In this document: positions 19,961-31,492 of the stretch, one piece after another
Numbering within the stretch: position 1 is the first letter of the stretch
Layout of the letters: each line of letters begins with the position of its first letter
From: Sepiola atlantica
Taxonomy: Eukaryota; Mollusca; Cephalopoda; Sepiida; Sepiolidae
DNA length: 64,000 nucleotides
Assembly: GCA_963556195.1 (NCBI GenBank)
Contig: OY744519.1
Coordinates: forward strand, 38,728,801-38,792,800
Reading direction: 5' to 3'
Position numbers and translations under genes: made by a program
Notes under the pieces: generated by a model
The model's input: the letters and a program-made list of their open reading frames with translations, nothing else
Databases searched by the model: none
What the model was told of the DNA's origin: nothing

Positions 19961-21001
19961 TCTTCATTTCACAGGAAGAGTAATTGAATGTATTTCATTA
20001 CATTTAAATTAACGTCAGAATAAGGAATTTCAACGTAGATATTACGATTATTTTATTTTTATATTATTTCTATTAAATTAAGAGTTGTAAATATCAGTTG
20101 CCATATTTTGCATTGATTAACTAGAAAACAGCAATACTCTGTAAATCAATTAAATAAAATGACGATGAAAATTAATTAACGTTAAAAGTTAACGTCGCCA
20201 TGTTGGAAATAAAATGTAAGCGATAAATGAAATAAACTTAAAATCACATTTTCCACGCGTTTTAACGCGTTCTATGAATGTTGATAATTTGATAACATCA
20301 TTTAGATTCTAAACATTCTATGCTTTATGTTAATTATTTATGATTATTAATTTTGTATCAACACTCTTCATATTAATTAACACATAAAACACATAATAAC
20401 ATAATATTACAAGTTTTGTAATAGCTTCTGAATAATGTTCTATATCAAAGCAAATTCATTTTTTGTAAATAGCAAGGTGCAACACATGTAAAAGGACAGT
20501 TAAACAATGTGTATACAGTTAGCATGTTTGTTCAAGGCGACTTTAAACATCTGTATGATAAATATATTAACTACCGCTTGTAGGATGTTCTACGCAGCAA
20601 AACACACGGATATTAAAATCCTGCATTTCTTAAAATGAGACGAAAGGAGACGAAGATGCCTCCATTTTATCTATACCGTTAATGACGAAAATGCTATTGC
20701 AAAATTATACGTGAAAAACCGACGGACCTTCAAGGAAAGGAAAACAAGTCTTACTGAGATGCGTGGAAGATCTAAAATAGAATTTTCAAATTGAGCTTGA
20801 CAGACTGTAAAATGTTATTTCTGACTTAATTAGGGACGACAGACACAATGCTATTTGACACCTAAATGTGACACTTTGACGGGTCAAACGATGAAAGCAA
20901 AAGTACATATTGGTGGAATTTGTGGACTCATAAAAAATGCCATGGACAACTTAAGCTTGACATATCGAGGTAAATTCTTACGCTGTGATTGACTAATGAG
21001 C
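19959..21001. other. No recognisable gene
   Basis: AT-rich; no coding or repeat motif identified. Confidence 0.45.
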
Positions 21002-21010
21002 TACTCTTCC

Positions 21011-21364
21011 TATCATGTTAAACTTTCTTCTTGGCGTTTTGGCTAAGATCAAAGTGTAGTATCTGTTCCGATAGATACTACACCCCATAGACTGATATTG
21101 GCTTGGCCTTCGGGGCTTGATATACGCCGGTCTATGGGTCTGTCCTGTGCAGTTCTAGGAGGTCCACCATCCCAGGCTTCACCTCCTCTCTTTGGGGAGG
21201 AGTAGGTTTATTGCTTACTGCCTGAGGCGCCTCTACCGGGGAATGCCGACGGGGCTGCCTAGGCAATTTTTAAATCCCACTTTCCCGACCTTAGGTCACA
21301 TCTTACTTGTGGGAGTAAGATAACAACTGGTCTTGTGCCGAACTCCTGGAGAGGAGTAAATCAA
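21011..21364 (+). mobile_element. U2-snRNA-headed SINE-like element, copy 2
   Basis: Flanked by a perfect 9-bp duplication TACTCTTCC (21002-21010 and 21365-21373), which supports LINE-type target-primed insertion. The head at 21026-21068 reads TTCTTGGCGTTTTGGCTAAG, then ATCAAAGTGTAGTATCTGTTC. It differs from the 5' end of metazoan U2 snRNA by only a few bases and stops matching right after ATCTGTTC. The remaining roughly 290 bp is a body shared with the copy at 6547-6925. No tRNA-type promoter is visible. The body 3' end may derive from the LINE that mobilises it; I could not match it to a LINE in this window. Confidence 0.8.
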
Positions 21365-21373
21365 TACTCTTCC

Positions 21374-22016
21374 CATAAAAGTGATTAGACTCATAGAAAG
21401 ATTGAACGAAAAAAAAAATGATGCATTTTAAAATACATACAAAATAATGCAAAACATAAACGTTAGCTAAATGATTTTATTAGTAAAATTGTAACGTAAT
21501 AATACACTTTTAATTTACGATATCCATATGTGGGTTGTTGTCACTATATATCGTTTTCCAACTATCACACATCGTGGTTGTTGTTCTGTTTACTACCTTT
21601 CACTCGTTATACTATTTGATCTTCATATATATGTCAATAGAATAATAAATATTCTGTTAGAAAGGCAGGAATTAAAACATGCTGTTGATTCATCAACTGA
21701 AAATAGTACAATTAATAGTAGTAACAAGGCCGTCCATCTCAACTTAGACCTGCGTTGAACAATCCCCTAGAAATGTATAATTAAAACAGGTGCATGATGA
21801 TTTATATTTGTGTAAATATTATAAAAACAGTTGAATACATGTTATAACGCTTTATTTAAGAATTATGAAACAAATTGAGACAAATACTGATGCACGTTTA
21901 TTATTATACACAAGTAACACTTATCATGGTATAGACCATGTTTTTACTACATATAGGGAAGATAAATTAAATCACTGTTGCACAGTCGTAGGTAATATAA
22001 CATGACAGAAACCAAA
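21374..22016. other. No recognisable gene
   Basis: AT-rich; the open frame at 21528-21758 has no recognised motif. Confidence 0.45.
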
Positions 22017-22018
22017 TA

Positions 22019-23348
22019 CAGGGTGTTTCAAAAGTCTTGGGAACATAACGATTGTTAATAACTCAAAAACTATTAGGAGTTGAAAAATGAAATTGGTACC
22101 GTTGGAAAGGTTAAAGTTTCAAGTTTTGTGGGGAATCTTCAAAGTTGCTCAATATGAGCACCATTCGTCACACGGCAGACATCTAGTCGATAGTCTATTT
22201 CCTGCCAAACGCGTTCCAGCATCTTGACGTCAATGGTTCTCACAACTGCCGTTACTCGAGCCTTTAGTTCGTCAATATCTCTTGGAAGGGGCGGCACATA
22301 GACTTGTTGCTTGACAAAGCCCCAAAGGAAAAAGTCACACGGGGTAAGATCTGGAGACATAGGAGGCCAGGGCATGAGAACGTCATCACCTCGCCCAGAT
22401 CTCCCAATCCATCTACCAGGCAGCCTTGTGTTAAGAAACTGCCTTACTCTAAGACTCCAGTGTGGTGGTGCACCATCTTTTTGAAAAATGAAGTCATCAG
22501 ATTCTGCTTGTTCCAACTGAGCCATTAACCAGTCTTCCAGCATGTTGAGATAGGATTCACCAGTGATAGTTGCCTCTTCAAAGAAGAACGGTCCATAGAC
22601 ACTTTTCTTGGAAATTGCACAAAACACGTTCACTTTTGGTGAATCTCGCTCGTGCTCAAGAAGTTCATGAGGATTCTCAGTACCCCATATGCGAGTGTTA
22701 TGCTTGTTAACTTTGCCATTCAGATGGAAGGTCGCCTCATCGCTAAAAACAAGCCGGTCATCAAAGCCGTTATCTTCCAACTTCTCTTGCATTGCAATGC
22801 AAAAGTCACGGCGAAGTGGCTATCAGTGTCCTTCAACTTTTGGACCAACTTGAGCTTGTAAGGTACCATTTGCAGTCGTTTCCTTAAGACACGCCAGACA
22901 GTTGCTGGAGCAAGCTGAAGTTCCCTGCTGGCTCTTCTCACTGATTTACGGGGGCTCCGCTGAAAGGCTGTCCGAACTTGCTCAACTGCATCTTCTGAAG
23001 TTGAAGGGCGACCTGTTCGCTTACTTGGGCACAAACACCCATCTTTCACAAATTTAGCATGCCATCTGACAATGGATTTCCTTTCAGGGGCTTCTTTTTT
23101 AAATTTCCTGCGAAATGCACGCTGAACACATGTCCACGATTCAGTCTTTGCAAATTGGAGGACGCAAAATGCCTTGTCTTGTTTAGAGAACGCCATTACT
23201 GCACCTGGAAAGATAACACGAAAATCATTAGTATGACCAAAAACTTGATTAAGCAAGCTTTAAAATGGTACCAGTTTCATTTTTCTACCTGGAATAGTTC
23301 ATGAGATATACGCATTTGTAATGTTCCCAAGACTTTTGAAACACCCTG
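22019..23348 (-). mobile_element. IS630/Tc1/mariner-type DNA transposon with TA duplication
   Basis: TIRs begin CAGGGTGTTTCAAAAGTC and stay identical for about 28 bp (22019- and the complement ending at 23348), then remain similar further in (AAAATGAAA.TGGTACC). TA dinucleotides flank both ends (22017-22018 and 23349-23350). The 1330-bp element carries one transposase gene on the minus strand that needs a single frameshift to be read through. Intact TIRs and low damage point to a fairly recent insertion. Confidence 0.9.
22139..23196 (-). pseudogene. Mariner-type transposase (single frameshift)
   Basis: Start chosen at MAFSKQDKAFCVLQFAKTES (ATG at 23196-23194), the usual start of the N-terminal helix-turn-helix domain in this family. 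A second HTH follows (GRPSTSEDAVEQVRTAFQRS, and RASRELQLAPATVWRVLRKR). The frame shifts by one base near 22785 (LQC / MQEKLEDN). The catalytic domain then shows FSDEATFHLNG (first D), FIFQKDGAPPHW (second D) and MSPDLTPCDFFLWG (third D). I count 46 residues between the second Asp and the D of TPCD, longer than the 34 of classical mariner. It ends RVTNGAHIEQL. Transposase would act in the nucleus on the TIRs; this copy is probably inactive unless the frameshift is a sequencing error. Confidence 0.85.
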
Positions 23349-23439
23349 TATAATAGAATAAATATTTGTAGCATGATCTACATAGGCGTATTTAAGAGCT
23401 AACATGAGAACTCCGATCCGTTTTCTCTGATCGGGTGTT

Positions 23440-24890
23440 TTTTGATTAGCCATGCCAAGCTATATCCGGGTGTGTCTTCTAATGAAACGTCTATGCAGTT
23501 GTTTTATTTCCACCTCTTTTTTTTTTTTATATTTGTTTCTGGTTTCGGTGCTTCCTGAATTGTTGATTTGCAAGGTGTTTCTTGCTGCAGTAATCAGCCC
23601 CTCTGTGTTCTGCGTTATGTATCTCTCCATCTCTTTTTTGTATTCCATGCATTCTTCTATACTTACCAGTGCTCTTCCCCTTCGTTTCTTTTCACGTAGA
23701 GTTAGTCGTCCGTATCGTCTTCTTGAAGGAGTGCGTTGTGCATAGTCATGACTCTTGTAGTCTACTGAGTTCTTCTTTAGTCCAGCCTATGAATTGTCCA
23801 GAGTAGCTTATTAATAATACTGCAACAGTGTTTGTTCTTTTACGAGGTTTCTGCTATATAATTTCGTTTTAAGTTTTTTTCTGTTTATTTTCAAATAGTC
23901 TGTTCCACTCTTCTCTTTCATTTCGGTAGATTGGATGGCGTTTGCTTCTGGAACTGTAAAATATGTATAGCTATCCTGTTCACCCTGTGCCCTCATATCA
24001 TCTTGGTTGGGCAGTTCAGTGCCCTAAGTTGTCTTCAGTATTCCCTTTTGATATATAGCGATAGACACTTTTCTATTCTGAATGTTATTTGAATGTCATG
24101 GCTACAGATTCTAGTAGTATTTATCAGCTTTTCCAGTTCCTTTTGCTTTTTTGCAAATAGCTTAAGTCGTCCATCTAGTGGTTTATTATTTCTTCTGTGT
24201 CTGTTAATTTATATGAGGTATAACATTTATTGAGTATGTAATTGAGTAGCAGCATGGCTATTATACACATTAGTAGTGATAGGAAGTCTCTTTGGAAGAG
24301 CCATATCTCTATGTTTATCTTAGTCAGGTGTTCCCCTCCAGAAGGCAGTTCTAGTCTCTATGTTCCCATTGCTTTCTTAATGATATTGATAACATAGTGG
24401 GTACTTTGTAAATTGTTATACATTCAATAATCCATTCCTGTGGGATTCTGTATTAATTTCATATCATTGATATGGTATTTTTCCTGCTATTAACCTATTT
24501 CAGAATCTTGACCATTTCCGGCATTTTTGGTTCCTCTGGGTAGGTGCACAATTGTTCAGAGAGTGGTAAATTTGTTCTCGCTTTTGTGATGTTAGGAGTG
24601 TCCACATTGTTTGTTAACAGTCTATAATTGTTTGGGGTATTCCCCTTTGTTGACGTCATTTTTTATTAGACTGCCATTTCGTTGGTCAACTACTCAAGTA
24701 CGTCTGTTGTGTGGATGCATCCTCTCAGTTTCTGCGCTAGCATTTTATGTAGGGGTGTGACTTATTTAAACCAGTATGCATGTATTCCATCATGGCCTGC
24801 TGCTTTTCAGTTTGCCAATTTCCTCAGGGTTGTCTTAATCGTTTCTTCATTTATCCTTATTTCTGTCCATTCTTCAATTTCCTGTAGTCC
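23440..24890 (-). pseudogene. LINE RT and C-terminal region (family A, minus copy)
   Basis: On the minus strand, from 24880 leftward, fragments read EEWTEIRINEETIKTTLRKL, then KAAGHDGIHAYWFK (fingers block with K...GHDGI) and NTPNNYRLLTN (P.NYRP block). Further on come CSHDIQITFRIEKC, TRVMTMHNALLQEDD, and finally ISITEECMEYKKEMERYITQ-like sequence around 23650 (SIEECMEYKKEMERYITQNT). The order matches a LINE ORF common in invertebrates in which an LMTMHKALHPR.D..RLY..RKEGGRGL block follows the RT. There are many stops and frameshifts. The catalytic FADD motif was not found and lies in a damaged stretch. Confidence 0.6.
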
Positions 24891-24989
24891 ATCTTTATGT
24901 GTTTCACCTATTTGACAGTTTTTCCTATATCTTTCTCCACAAAAGGTTTGTCTCTGTCAGGTCTGTTTTTTTCTGTTGTGTTCTTATTG

Positions 24990-25052
24990 TAATCAGAATC
25001 ATAATCATCACCATCATCATAATCATCATCGTCATCGTCATCATCGTCATCG

Positions 25053-25127
<75 letters not shown>

Positions 25128-25128
25128 C
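24990..25128. repeat. (ATC)n / (GAT)n microsatellite
   Basis: About 45 trinucleotide units, perfect from about 25044. It creates long artificial poly-Asp, poly-Met or poly-Ile frames on both strands, which are not genes. It separates two LINE fragments of opposite orientation. Confidence 0.97.
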
Positions 25129-25599
25129 TTTTATTATTATTGATGATATTAATTCTTTTCTGTGAGTTTCTGTATGTAGCTTTTTTTAAAGTAATGAGAA
25201 ATATCTGGATGTTTTGGAAGCGAATAACGTCAGATAAACAGAAATGTAATAGAAGATAATAATGATATAACTGTGAAAGAAAAGAAACCTTTAAGAATCT
25301 AATTACATAAGAAAAATGCAATAAAAGGAAACATATAAGGACAGTTTTGCCAGTAATATAATCTAGGCACTAAATAAACTAGATAAAATAAATCATGCAC
25401 CTGGGGGAAAAAATAGGAACACTGATAATGAACAATGAATAACACGCAAAATATGATACTGAATGACTATACGGAAAATGAAGAAAATGGCAGACAACTT
25501 ATGTTTATAGAATACTCTGTGTAGTATAGAAAAATGATCTAGAAAAATATAAATTAAAGTATAAAAAAGTCTGATCAATACAGGGAGTAGCAAAACTGA

Positions 25600-26194
25600 T
25601 GGAAACGTGTAGAGGAAAGCAAAAGGGATCAGCAGCAGCTACATGGTCGATTTATAGGAGTGGTCAGAGAAGAGTCGCACAGAAAAACGAACTATATAAA
25701 GGCGAAATTGGCACGCCCGGAAAAATGTAGTGTATGTATATTCTGTGGGCACATATGCGAAATAGTAAATTGCATAATAAATGAATATATTTCTTTAGCC
25801 AAAAATGAATAAAAAAAAGTAGGAACTGCGTAGAAAACGACGTTTACTTAGAACTAATTATATGTTTACATTTGAAAAGTGTAGAAATATGGTAGAAACA
25901 CAACCAGGAAATAGTGTGTGATAATTAATAGCAGGAAATGAGGTGCAAACAGACAAGTTCATTATAGCAGAGAAAAACGGGCTGATAACAGTCAGAAAAG
26001 TGGGAGAAAAGTGGCCAATCGTGAATCCATCCATCCCAACAGATTACAACGTAAACATTAAGCTGGCAAAAAAACGGAAAATATATAGAATGCGTCAGAG
26101 ACATGTGAGTAATATAGAACATGTAGACATTTTAGTAATAGATAATAGCTACCACGATCATCAAGAGGAACACTTTCACAGTTTCAGCTCTTAG
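25600..26194 (+). pseudogene. LINE C-terminal region (family A, plus copy)
   Basis: Plus-strand translation gives QLHGRFIGVVREES, then IKAKLARPEKCSVCIFCGHI followed by CEIVNCIINEYISLAKNE. This is a decayed IKAKI.....CR.CG...ET..HI..EC..LA..EY tail. From 25943 it reads FIIAEKNGLITVRKVGEKW and IPTDYNVNIKLAKKRKIYR, resembling the C-terminal restriction-like region that follows in this LINE family. It belongs to the same type as the minus copy at 23.4-24.9 kb but in the opposite orientation. Confidence 0.55.
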
Positions 26195-27279
26195 TCCTCT
26201 ACTGTGTTTCTCAAGTTGCTCCCCCTTCGCTAGGAAGTCGTATCGGTACTGATGAATGTTCTCTTTCAACAAGATCCAATGCGATTCTTTCGTTACAGTC
26301 GTCATACAGTCATTTAGTTATGTATCTATACCCAAAAAATATCGCGTTGATATGCGTTCTCTCAACATATCTTCAAGCCACTGCAGCCAAATGATAATAA
26401 TCCACATTCTATCATTTTGCCAGGTACTCGGTCATTGGCCACTACATAGTTCATCATTCCTATCAGTTGCAATTGCAAAATTATCCAACAAGGGTACATT
26501 CAGATTCAACCTAATTGCAACCTTCTTTTCTTCACTCAACACTACAAGGTCTAGTATCTGCAGTGTTAGACTCATTAGGAAAATGAAGGTATTCTAAAGG
26601 TCTACTGCCAAGTCTAATTTTAGTTCGTAGTCGTTGAACGGGTAACTTTATCCTTCTATAAGTGTTCACCATGCATGCTGTTTTAGCTCTATGAAAGTTC
26701 ATCTTCTCAATCTTTTCAATTTCTGTTTAGTCCTCTTTCATAAACTTCTTTATATTTATACTTAGCTGTTTTCCATTACCTTACTGATTTGATTATGACT
26801 CTACGTGTACCGACTTAGTGCCTAATTATTGTTAGACAGCATATGCCTGGGAGTTTGGCTTTCTTCCCATCTGCATTTCTTAATATTGTCATTGTCTGGT
26901 TCACATCCCCCTGTTCCCAGCGAATACACTGACATTATTAGCAACACTACACCAGGTATATATATATATATATTTTCTATGTTCTTCATTCCTAATCTCA
27001 CTGATCACATAATCTTTTCTATGTGTAAGGTTACACATTTACACAATATACAATTCTACATACATATTACTTATTTTGTATCATGTGCAACACTTACAGT
27101 ACCGATTGCTCTAAGATGTTTATAGCTATCTCTGTCACTTCTTCTGCTTTCTAATTCGTCCCAGTTTTTACTTGAAGTGATCATCTTAAATCTCTTCGTA
27201 GTTAGAGAAACAAATCATCATGACTGTAATTACATTTTACATCTTCTACTCTTGAACAATTGAGGAAATAGCTTGCGTT
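26195..27279. other. Unassigned degenerate sequence
   Basis: Lies between LINE fragments and is probably also LINE-derived, but no block is clear enough to name. A short (TA)n sits at 26958-26972. Confidence 0.4.
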
Positions 27280-27960
27280 AGCTGTGCCTTTCTTCAAAAT
27301 ATTCTTTAGTAGTTCAACTTGTTTGGTAGTCTAATACACTTTCTTATGTACACACCACACTGTTGTCTAATCTGTCTTGCTCGCGTCAATGGTCCTTCAT
27401 ACACATGCAATGCCCACATGATGCGAGGATACATACCAAACTGCAAACACCGACATTTGTACTTTCCAAGTAATTCTATTTTGTTGATTATTTTCATCAC
27501 TCATCTATCTGTCGCTTTATTTCCGCTCCTTTGTTTCTGCCGTTTACTATTTTCTAAAGTCTTTTCACTGATTTATCTTATATTGTTGGAATCACTTCTC
27601 CTCCCGCCATATACGTTATTTCATTTCGCCTGCCATTTTATAGTTTACGCGTATTGATTTGTCAGCTTTGAATATCATTCCTGACTACTTAATAAGCTGT
27701 TTTAGTTTGTCAGATACTTGTTTTAATATTTCTGTACTTTTCAAGGTTACAGCAAAATCGTCCCTAAACGCTCGCTGATGCGTCTTTACAAGTGTATTCA
27801 TAGATTGTGTTGATCTCAACAACATCCCCACCACAAGGGCAGCCAATACAACTGATATTGTCAACCCTGCTGCAATCCTAACATCTAAACATTGACAGTC
27901 TGTTGTGTAGTTATATGTGGAAAATATTTATCGTCATATTTTCTGAAGTGTCTTCGTAAT
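27280..27960 (-). pseudogene. LINE RT fragment (family B)
   Basis: Minus strand reads LDVRIAAGLTISVVLAALVV at about 27870-27810, a worn form of the G...GCTISPILF.LA palm block. Next are HQRAFRDDF at about 27780, then FKADKSIRVNYKMAGEM, and GGEVIPTI.DKSVKTLEN. It ends with LLGKYKCRCLQFGMYPRIMW, ALHVYEGPLTRARQI and YIRKCIRLPNKL (27500-27306). This matches the post-palm region of an invertebrate LINE in which (F/C)KP.KSR..V...G is followed by VKSLGK and LPRI.WPL..YE.P.T. Heavily mutated. Confidence 0.55.
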
Positions 27961-28640
27961 CTAAAATAACTTAATCGCGGTTTCGAATCATCTCATGTAG
28001 GATTAAGCCCTATTGGGTAGCACGAACTCCACATAAAATTACAACACTATCCATTTCCTTGGCTTATTTAATACTGCTATATTGTATACACATCCTCAAT
28101 GTAGCCAAGTGTTCTTGGTTTACTTCCTTTTTGAACTGATTCATTTATGAAGCCATTACGTTCCACATACTTTACCATTCTGTTGGCAATAACACCAAAT
28201 CAATCTCCGCACCGACGTTTAGTAGTAGTATTGGTTAGAATACACCTAACTTATTTGCCTGTTCTTATGTTGGTAAGGGTATGCTTTGTGCTATACATCG
28301 TCGTTCATCAACATATTTAGTCCGTCACGTCTCTCTTATGAACAAAATAGCTTCGAACAGCGGCGTTCACAGTGCTGATACCATCTTTATCTGGTAAACA
28401 CTAATCTATTGTGTATCGGACAACGCATTAGATATTCGTTTAGGGATTTCGCTTGCATCAAACAATATTTTTGAATGTTATTTTTATTTGCTATCACAGT
28501 TTACGCCAAAGAAAACAGGTCGCCACTGTAGACGCAATGGGCTACTGAAAATTAAGGTGTAGGTTTTGGGGGCATCCCAAGTTGGGAGATGTGCAATGAG
28601 ATGGCTAAATATCTTAGTTTAACATTTCATTATCTAAGTA
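27961..28640. other. Unassigned, probably LINE-derived
   Basis: No clear block found; mixed AT content. Confidence 0.35.
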
Positions 28641-28990
28641 TAGTCGAGGAAACAGGGAGCTGGGAGGGAGTCCCAGATGATAGCAGAACAAGGAATACAT
28701 CTATTGTAGTAGAAGGCTCCCCGGAATCTGTGGACTTCCACAATGAATGATTGTCGGTTTGGTCTACTGAATTTACATCGAGTGGGGCACTAGAGCAGTA
28801 AGTTATTCGGATCACAATCAATGGAAGTAGTTTTACAAAAGGCACAAAGATGAAATATTTCGGTGATCGGACATAGGCTGGATATTGGTAGATAGTGAGG
28901 GACCGAGTAATTTGGCGACTCTTTTTTATCTTTTCTAAGAGGGAGATACTAGTGGATGATGCACCAGCTCAGATGTGGCAAAACACTCGA
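28640..28990 (-). pseudogene. LINE ORF2 C-terminal fragment
   Basis: Minus strand reads THVSSVLPHLSWCIIH near 28990. Further on come QSFIVEVHRFRGAFYYNRCI and CSAIIWDSLPAPCF (about 28745-28650), the C-terminal R......Y.RSF.PR.ARLWNSLP block of Jockey/R1-type LINEs. The nucleotide sequence around 28890-28980 resembles 39.80-39.90 kb and 62.99-63.05 kb. Confidence 0.6.
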
Positions 28991-30912
28991 TACATGGGTG
29001 AATACCTCGCGTCAACAGTATATCCTCTTTTCTGTTTTCTATCGCAATAAGTTGTTTTCAGATACTCTTCTAGTTTTTACTTGAAACGTTACAACTTTCC
29101 GTTCTTACACTTTGTAAATAATAACTTAGCAAACCTGTATAGGTTGTTTACACATTGTGTCCTGTACTGTTCTTTTGTCCATCTTCTATTCAGTCTCCTG
29201 ACTTTCCTATTTTATCACTAAGCTTTCGTTTCACATCTTCATGCAGTTGATTCATCGCCACTTTTTTTTGCAGTTGCTTGTATTCACCTACTTCACACTG
29301 CCCTTTTCTCTTCCAGTTTATATTTTCTTCATTCATGCTTTACTAACTTCCCTTTGTTTTGCCAATTCGTTCACGTTGTCTTAACATTTTCTTGCCTTGT
29401 TTATATATTATTTCCACTTATTTATCCAGCTTTACCGTTTGGTCAAATTATTTCAGTTTTATTATCTGGATATTTCCATTTTTACTTCTCTGTCTCAATC
29501 GATAATAATAAATGATAAATAATACTACTAGCAATTAGAAGGAGAATTATAAACACATCCGAATAACACGATAACAGTCTGGAAGAAATGATAATCAAAA
29601 GAAAAATGTACAGAACACAATGCACGCCAACGATAAAAATATTAATATTAAGCAAAACCTTTGAGTTTGGAAACAAATACATATAGCCAGAAAACGCCAA
29701 CGAGCCAGAGATGGGGAGTGGTGAACATCTGGAGATACTTGTCCTCATTTAGATTACGGGAACACTACTTACTATTGCCAGTTAGATCTCGCTGCTAATG
29801 ACTTCTTTGAAAACTAGTGTATAAAAAGTGATAATAATACGTCACATGGGTATATGAGGTGGAACCATCCTCAACTAATACTACAAAAATGATCATTGAA
29901 ATGCAAGCAGACCACAGAATCTTAACATTTTAGACATTTTCTGACAAAGAATTTATGCAATGGATCTACATCAAAATAAACGAAGGACTCTTAATATAAG
30001 GTTTAATCGCATTATATCGTGATTATAACTTTTGTAAAGAGACGTAAAAATGTTGAAAAGCTATCTGTTCAAGGAATTATGTTAACCCTCCTAAAGCATG
30101 CATTATTCTACCTATTTATGAACACAATTTATTAAAAGTGTGCGAAATATGCTAAAACCTACTTTACAAACTGTGAAAGGACCTCGACCTTGGAAAATTA
30201 GCTTTTATAGTTAATGTCAGATTGACTAGCTAATTTGCAAATATAATTCGCGAATGTTTTTTTTTCTTATTTCAAATGCCACCCTGAGAGCAACAAATAA
30301 GGCAAAGAAAAAACAACGTTAAAGATTTTTAAAAGGTAAAGATTTATTGAAGAAATGTTTAATTTCTCAATGTGCGCTCAAGGGAATTCGAATTAACAAC
30401 AGCCTCGACAGAAGCTTTTTTCGGTAGGACGAATTAATTCGTTTCGGAAGCTAACGGGATATTGAAATCATGTTTATGGAGAAGATGGTCAATATTAGCT
30501 TGAATTTTTAATCTCGTTTTTGCCAACTCTTAATAAGACATCTTAGAAATGCAATCGAGCATAATATTTCCCTCCCCTCTCTCGCCTAGCATAAATATTG
30601 TGCTGCATAAATTGAGCTGCATCATTTGTCCGGACTCGATGAAGGATACAGAGTGTATTTTCTCCGCCTGCAGCTACAATGTAAGGTCGAATAATAATCT
30701 ACGCTTTTGTTATGCACACAATAGAGTTAAACGAAGCTAAAATAACCTCGCGAACAGGAGTGTGAAATCGTACGCACAACATACAACCTGTATATGCATA
30801 TGTTTATGCGTATGTTAACGCGTTTATTATTTACATATTAAAATAATATTTATGTGAATTATAGCGAAAATAGTGCAATAATTGTCTGTACATATATACA
30901 TTTTATACACAG

Positions 30913-30918
<6 letters not shown>
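28991..30918. other. No recognisable gene
   Basis: AT-rich DNA; frames at 29482-29748 (-) and 30549-30740 (+) show no motif. Confidence 0.45.

Positions 30919-30947
<29 letters not shown>
30919..30947. repeat. (AT)n microsatellite
   Basis: About 14 AT units. Confidence 0.95.
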
Positions 30948-30950
<3 letters not shown>

Positions 30951-31112
30951 GTTTCGGCAGCAAGTCGTTTATTAGACATGTGTCATTAAAGACCACGGAG
31001 TTCTCCCTCGTTATGATCTTTCGGGTCAGTTACTCGACTCGGCGAGCGATTCGTCGGGTTTCTGGTATCAATTGATGAATGTAGGCGCCTAATGTTTGTG
31101 TCTTGGGCCATC

Positions 31113-31150
31113 TCTCAAGCGCTTTCGATCTCTCGACCGTCTTCAGGAGA
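31113..31150 (-). ncRNA. Hammerhead-ribozyme-like motif
   Basis: On the minus strand the order is UCUC, CUGAAGA (fits CUGANGA), C, GGUC-GAGA-GAUC hairpin (stem II), GAAA, self-complementary GCGC (a minimal stem III as in dimer-forming hammerheads), UU, then GAGA. The final GAGA pairs with the initial UCUC to make a 4-bp stem I. Cleavage would fall after CUU at about 31117. Such motifs occur in the terminal repeats of Penelope-like elements. Weak points: one unpaired C before stem II, and stem I is cut short by the adjacent (CAA)n tract. It may be an inactive relic. Confidence 0.4.
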
Positions 31151-31153
31151 TTG

Positions 31154-31154
<1 letters not shown>

Positions 31155-31196
<42 letters not shown>
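31155..31196. repeat. (TTG)n microsatellite
   Basis: About 14 TTG units directly upstream (minus strand) of the hammerhead-like motif. Confidence 0.95.
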
Positions 31197-31197
<1 letters not shown>

Positions 31198-31240
31198 GTA
31201 AAGAGCCGTATTTATGGTTTTATTTTTGGTATATTTAATT

Positions 31241-31392
31241 ACACTGGACAACAAATTTCAGAAAAAAAATATTACTAGAGATGTGTAAAGTGATTTAGAC
31301 TAATTTGGGTACGCTGATTTAAAAAATCATAACCATTTTGCTGTATCACGTCAGGATTTTGAGTTTCAGAAATACTCCCATTGCCTAGAAGT
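31241..31392. repeat. Left TIR of the unassigned transposon
   Basis: About 150 bp, inverted copy at 33235-33374. A run of A at 31260-31267 is the main difference between the arms. Confidence 0.9.
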
Positions 31393-31492
31393 CAGGCTTT
31401 CAATGAAATTTACAAAAATTAATTTATTCATTTATTTCATCATAAATGCTTCAAAATTATAGAAATTACAGAAAAACTCTACTAGAATGTAA

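Noticed and set aside
24899..25321. Open frames with poly-Asp, poly-Met or poly-Ile
   Set aside because: They are three readings of the same (ATC)n/(GAT)n microsatellite and have no coding context.
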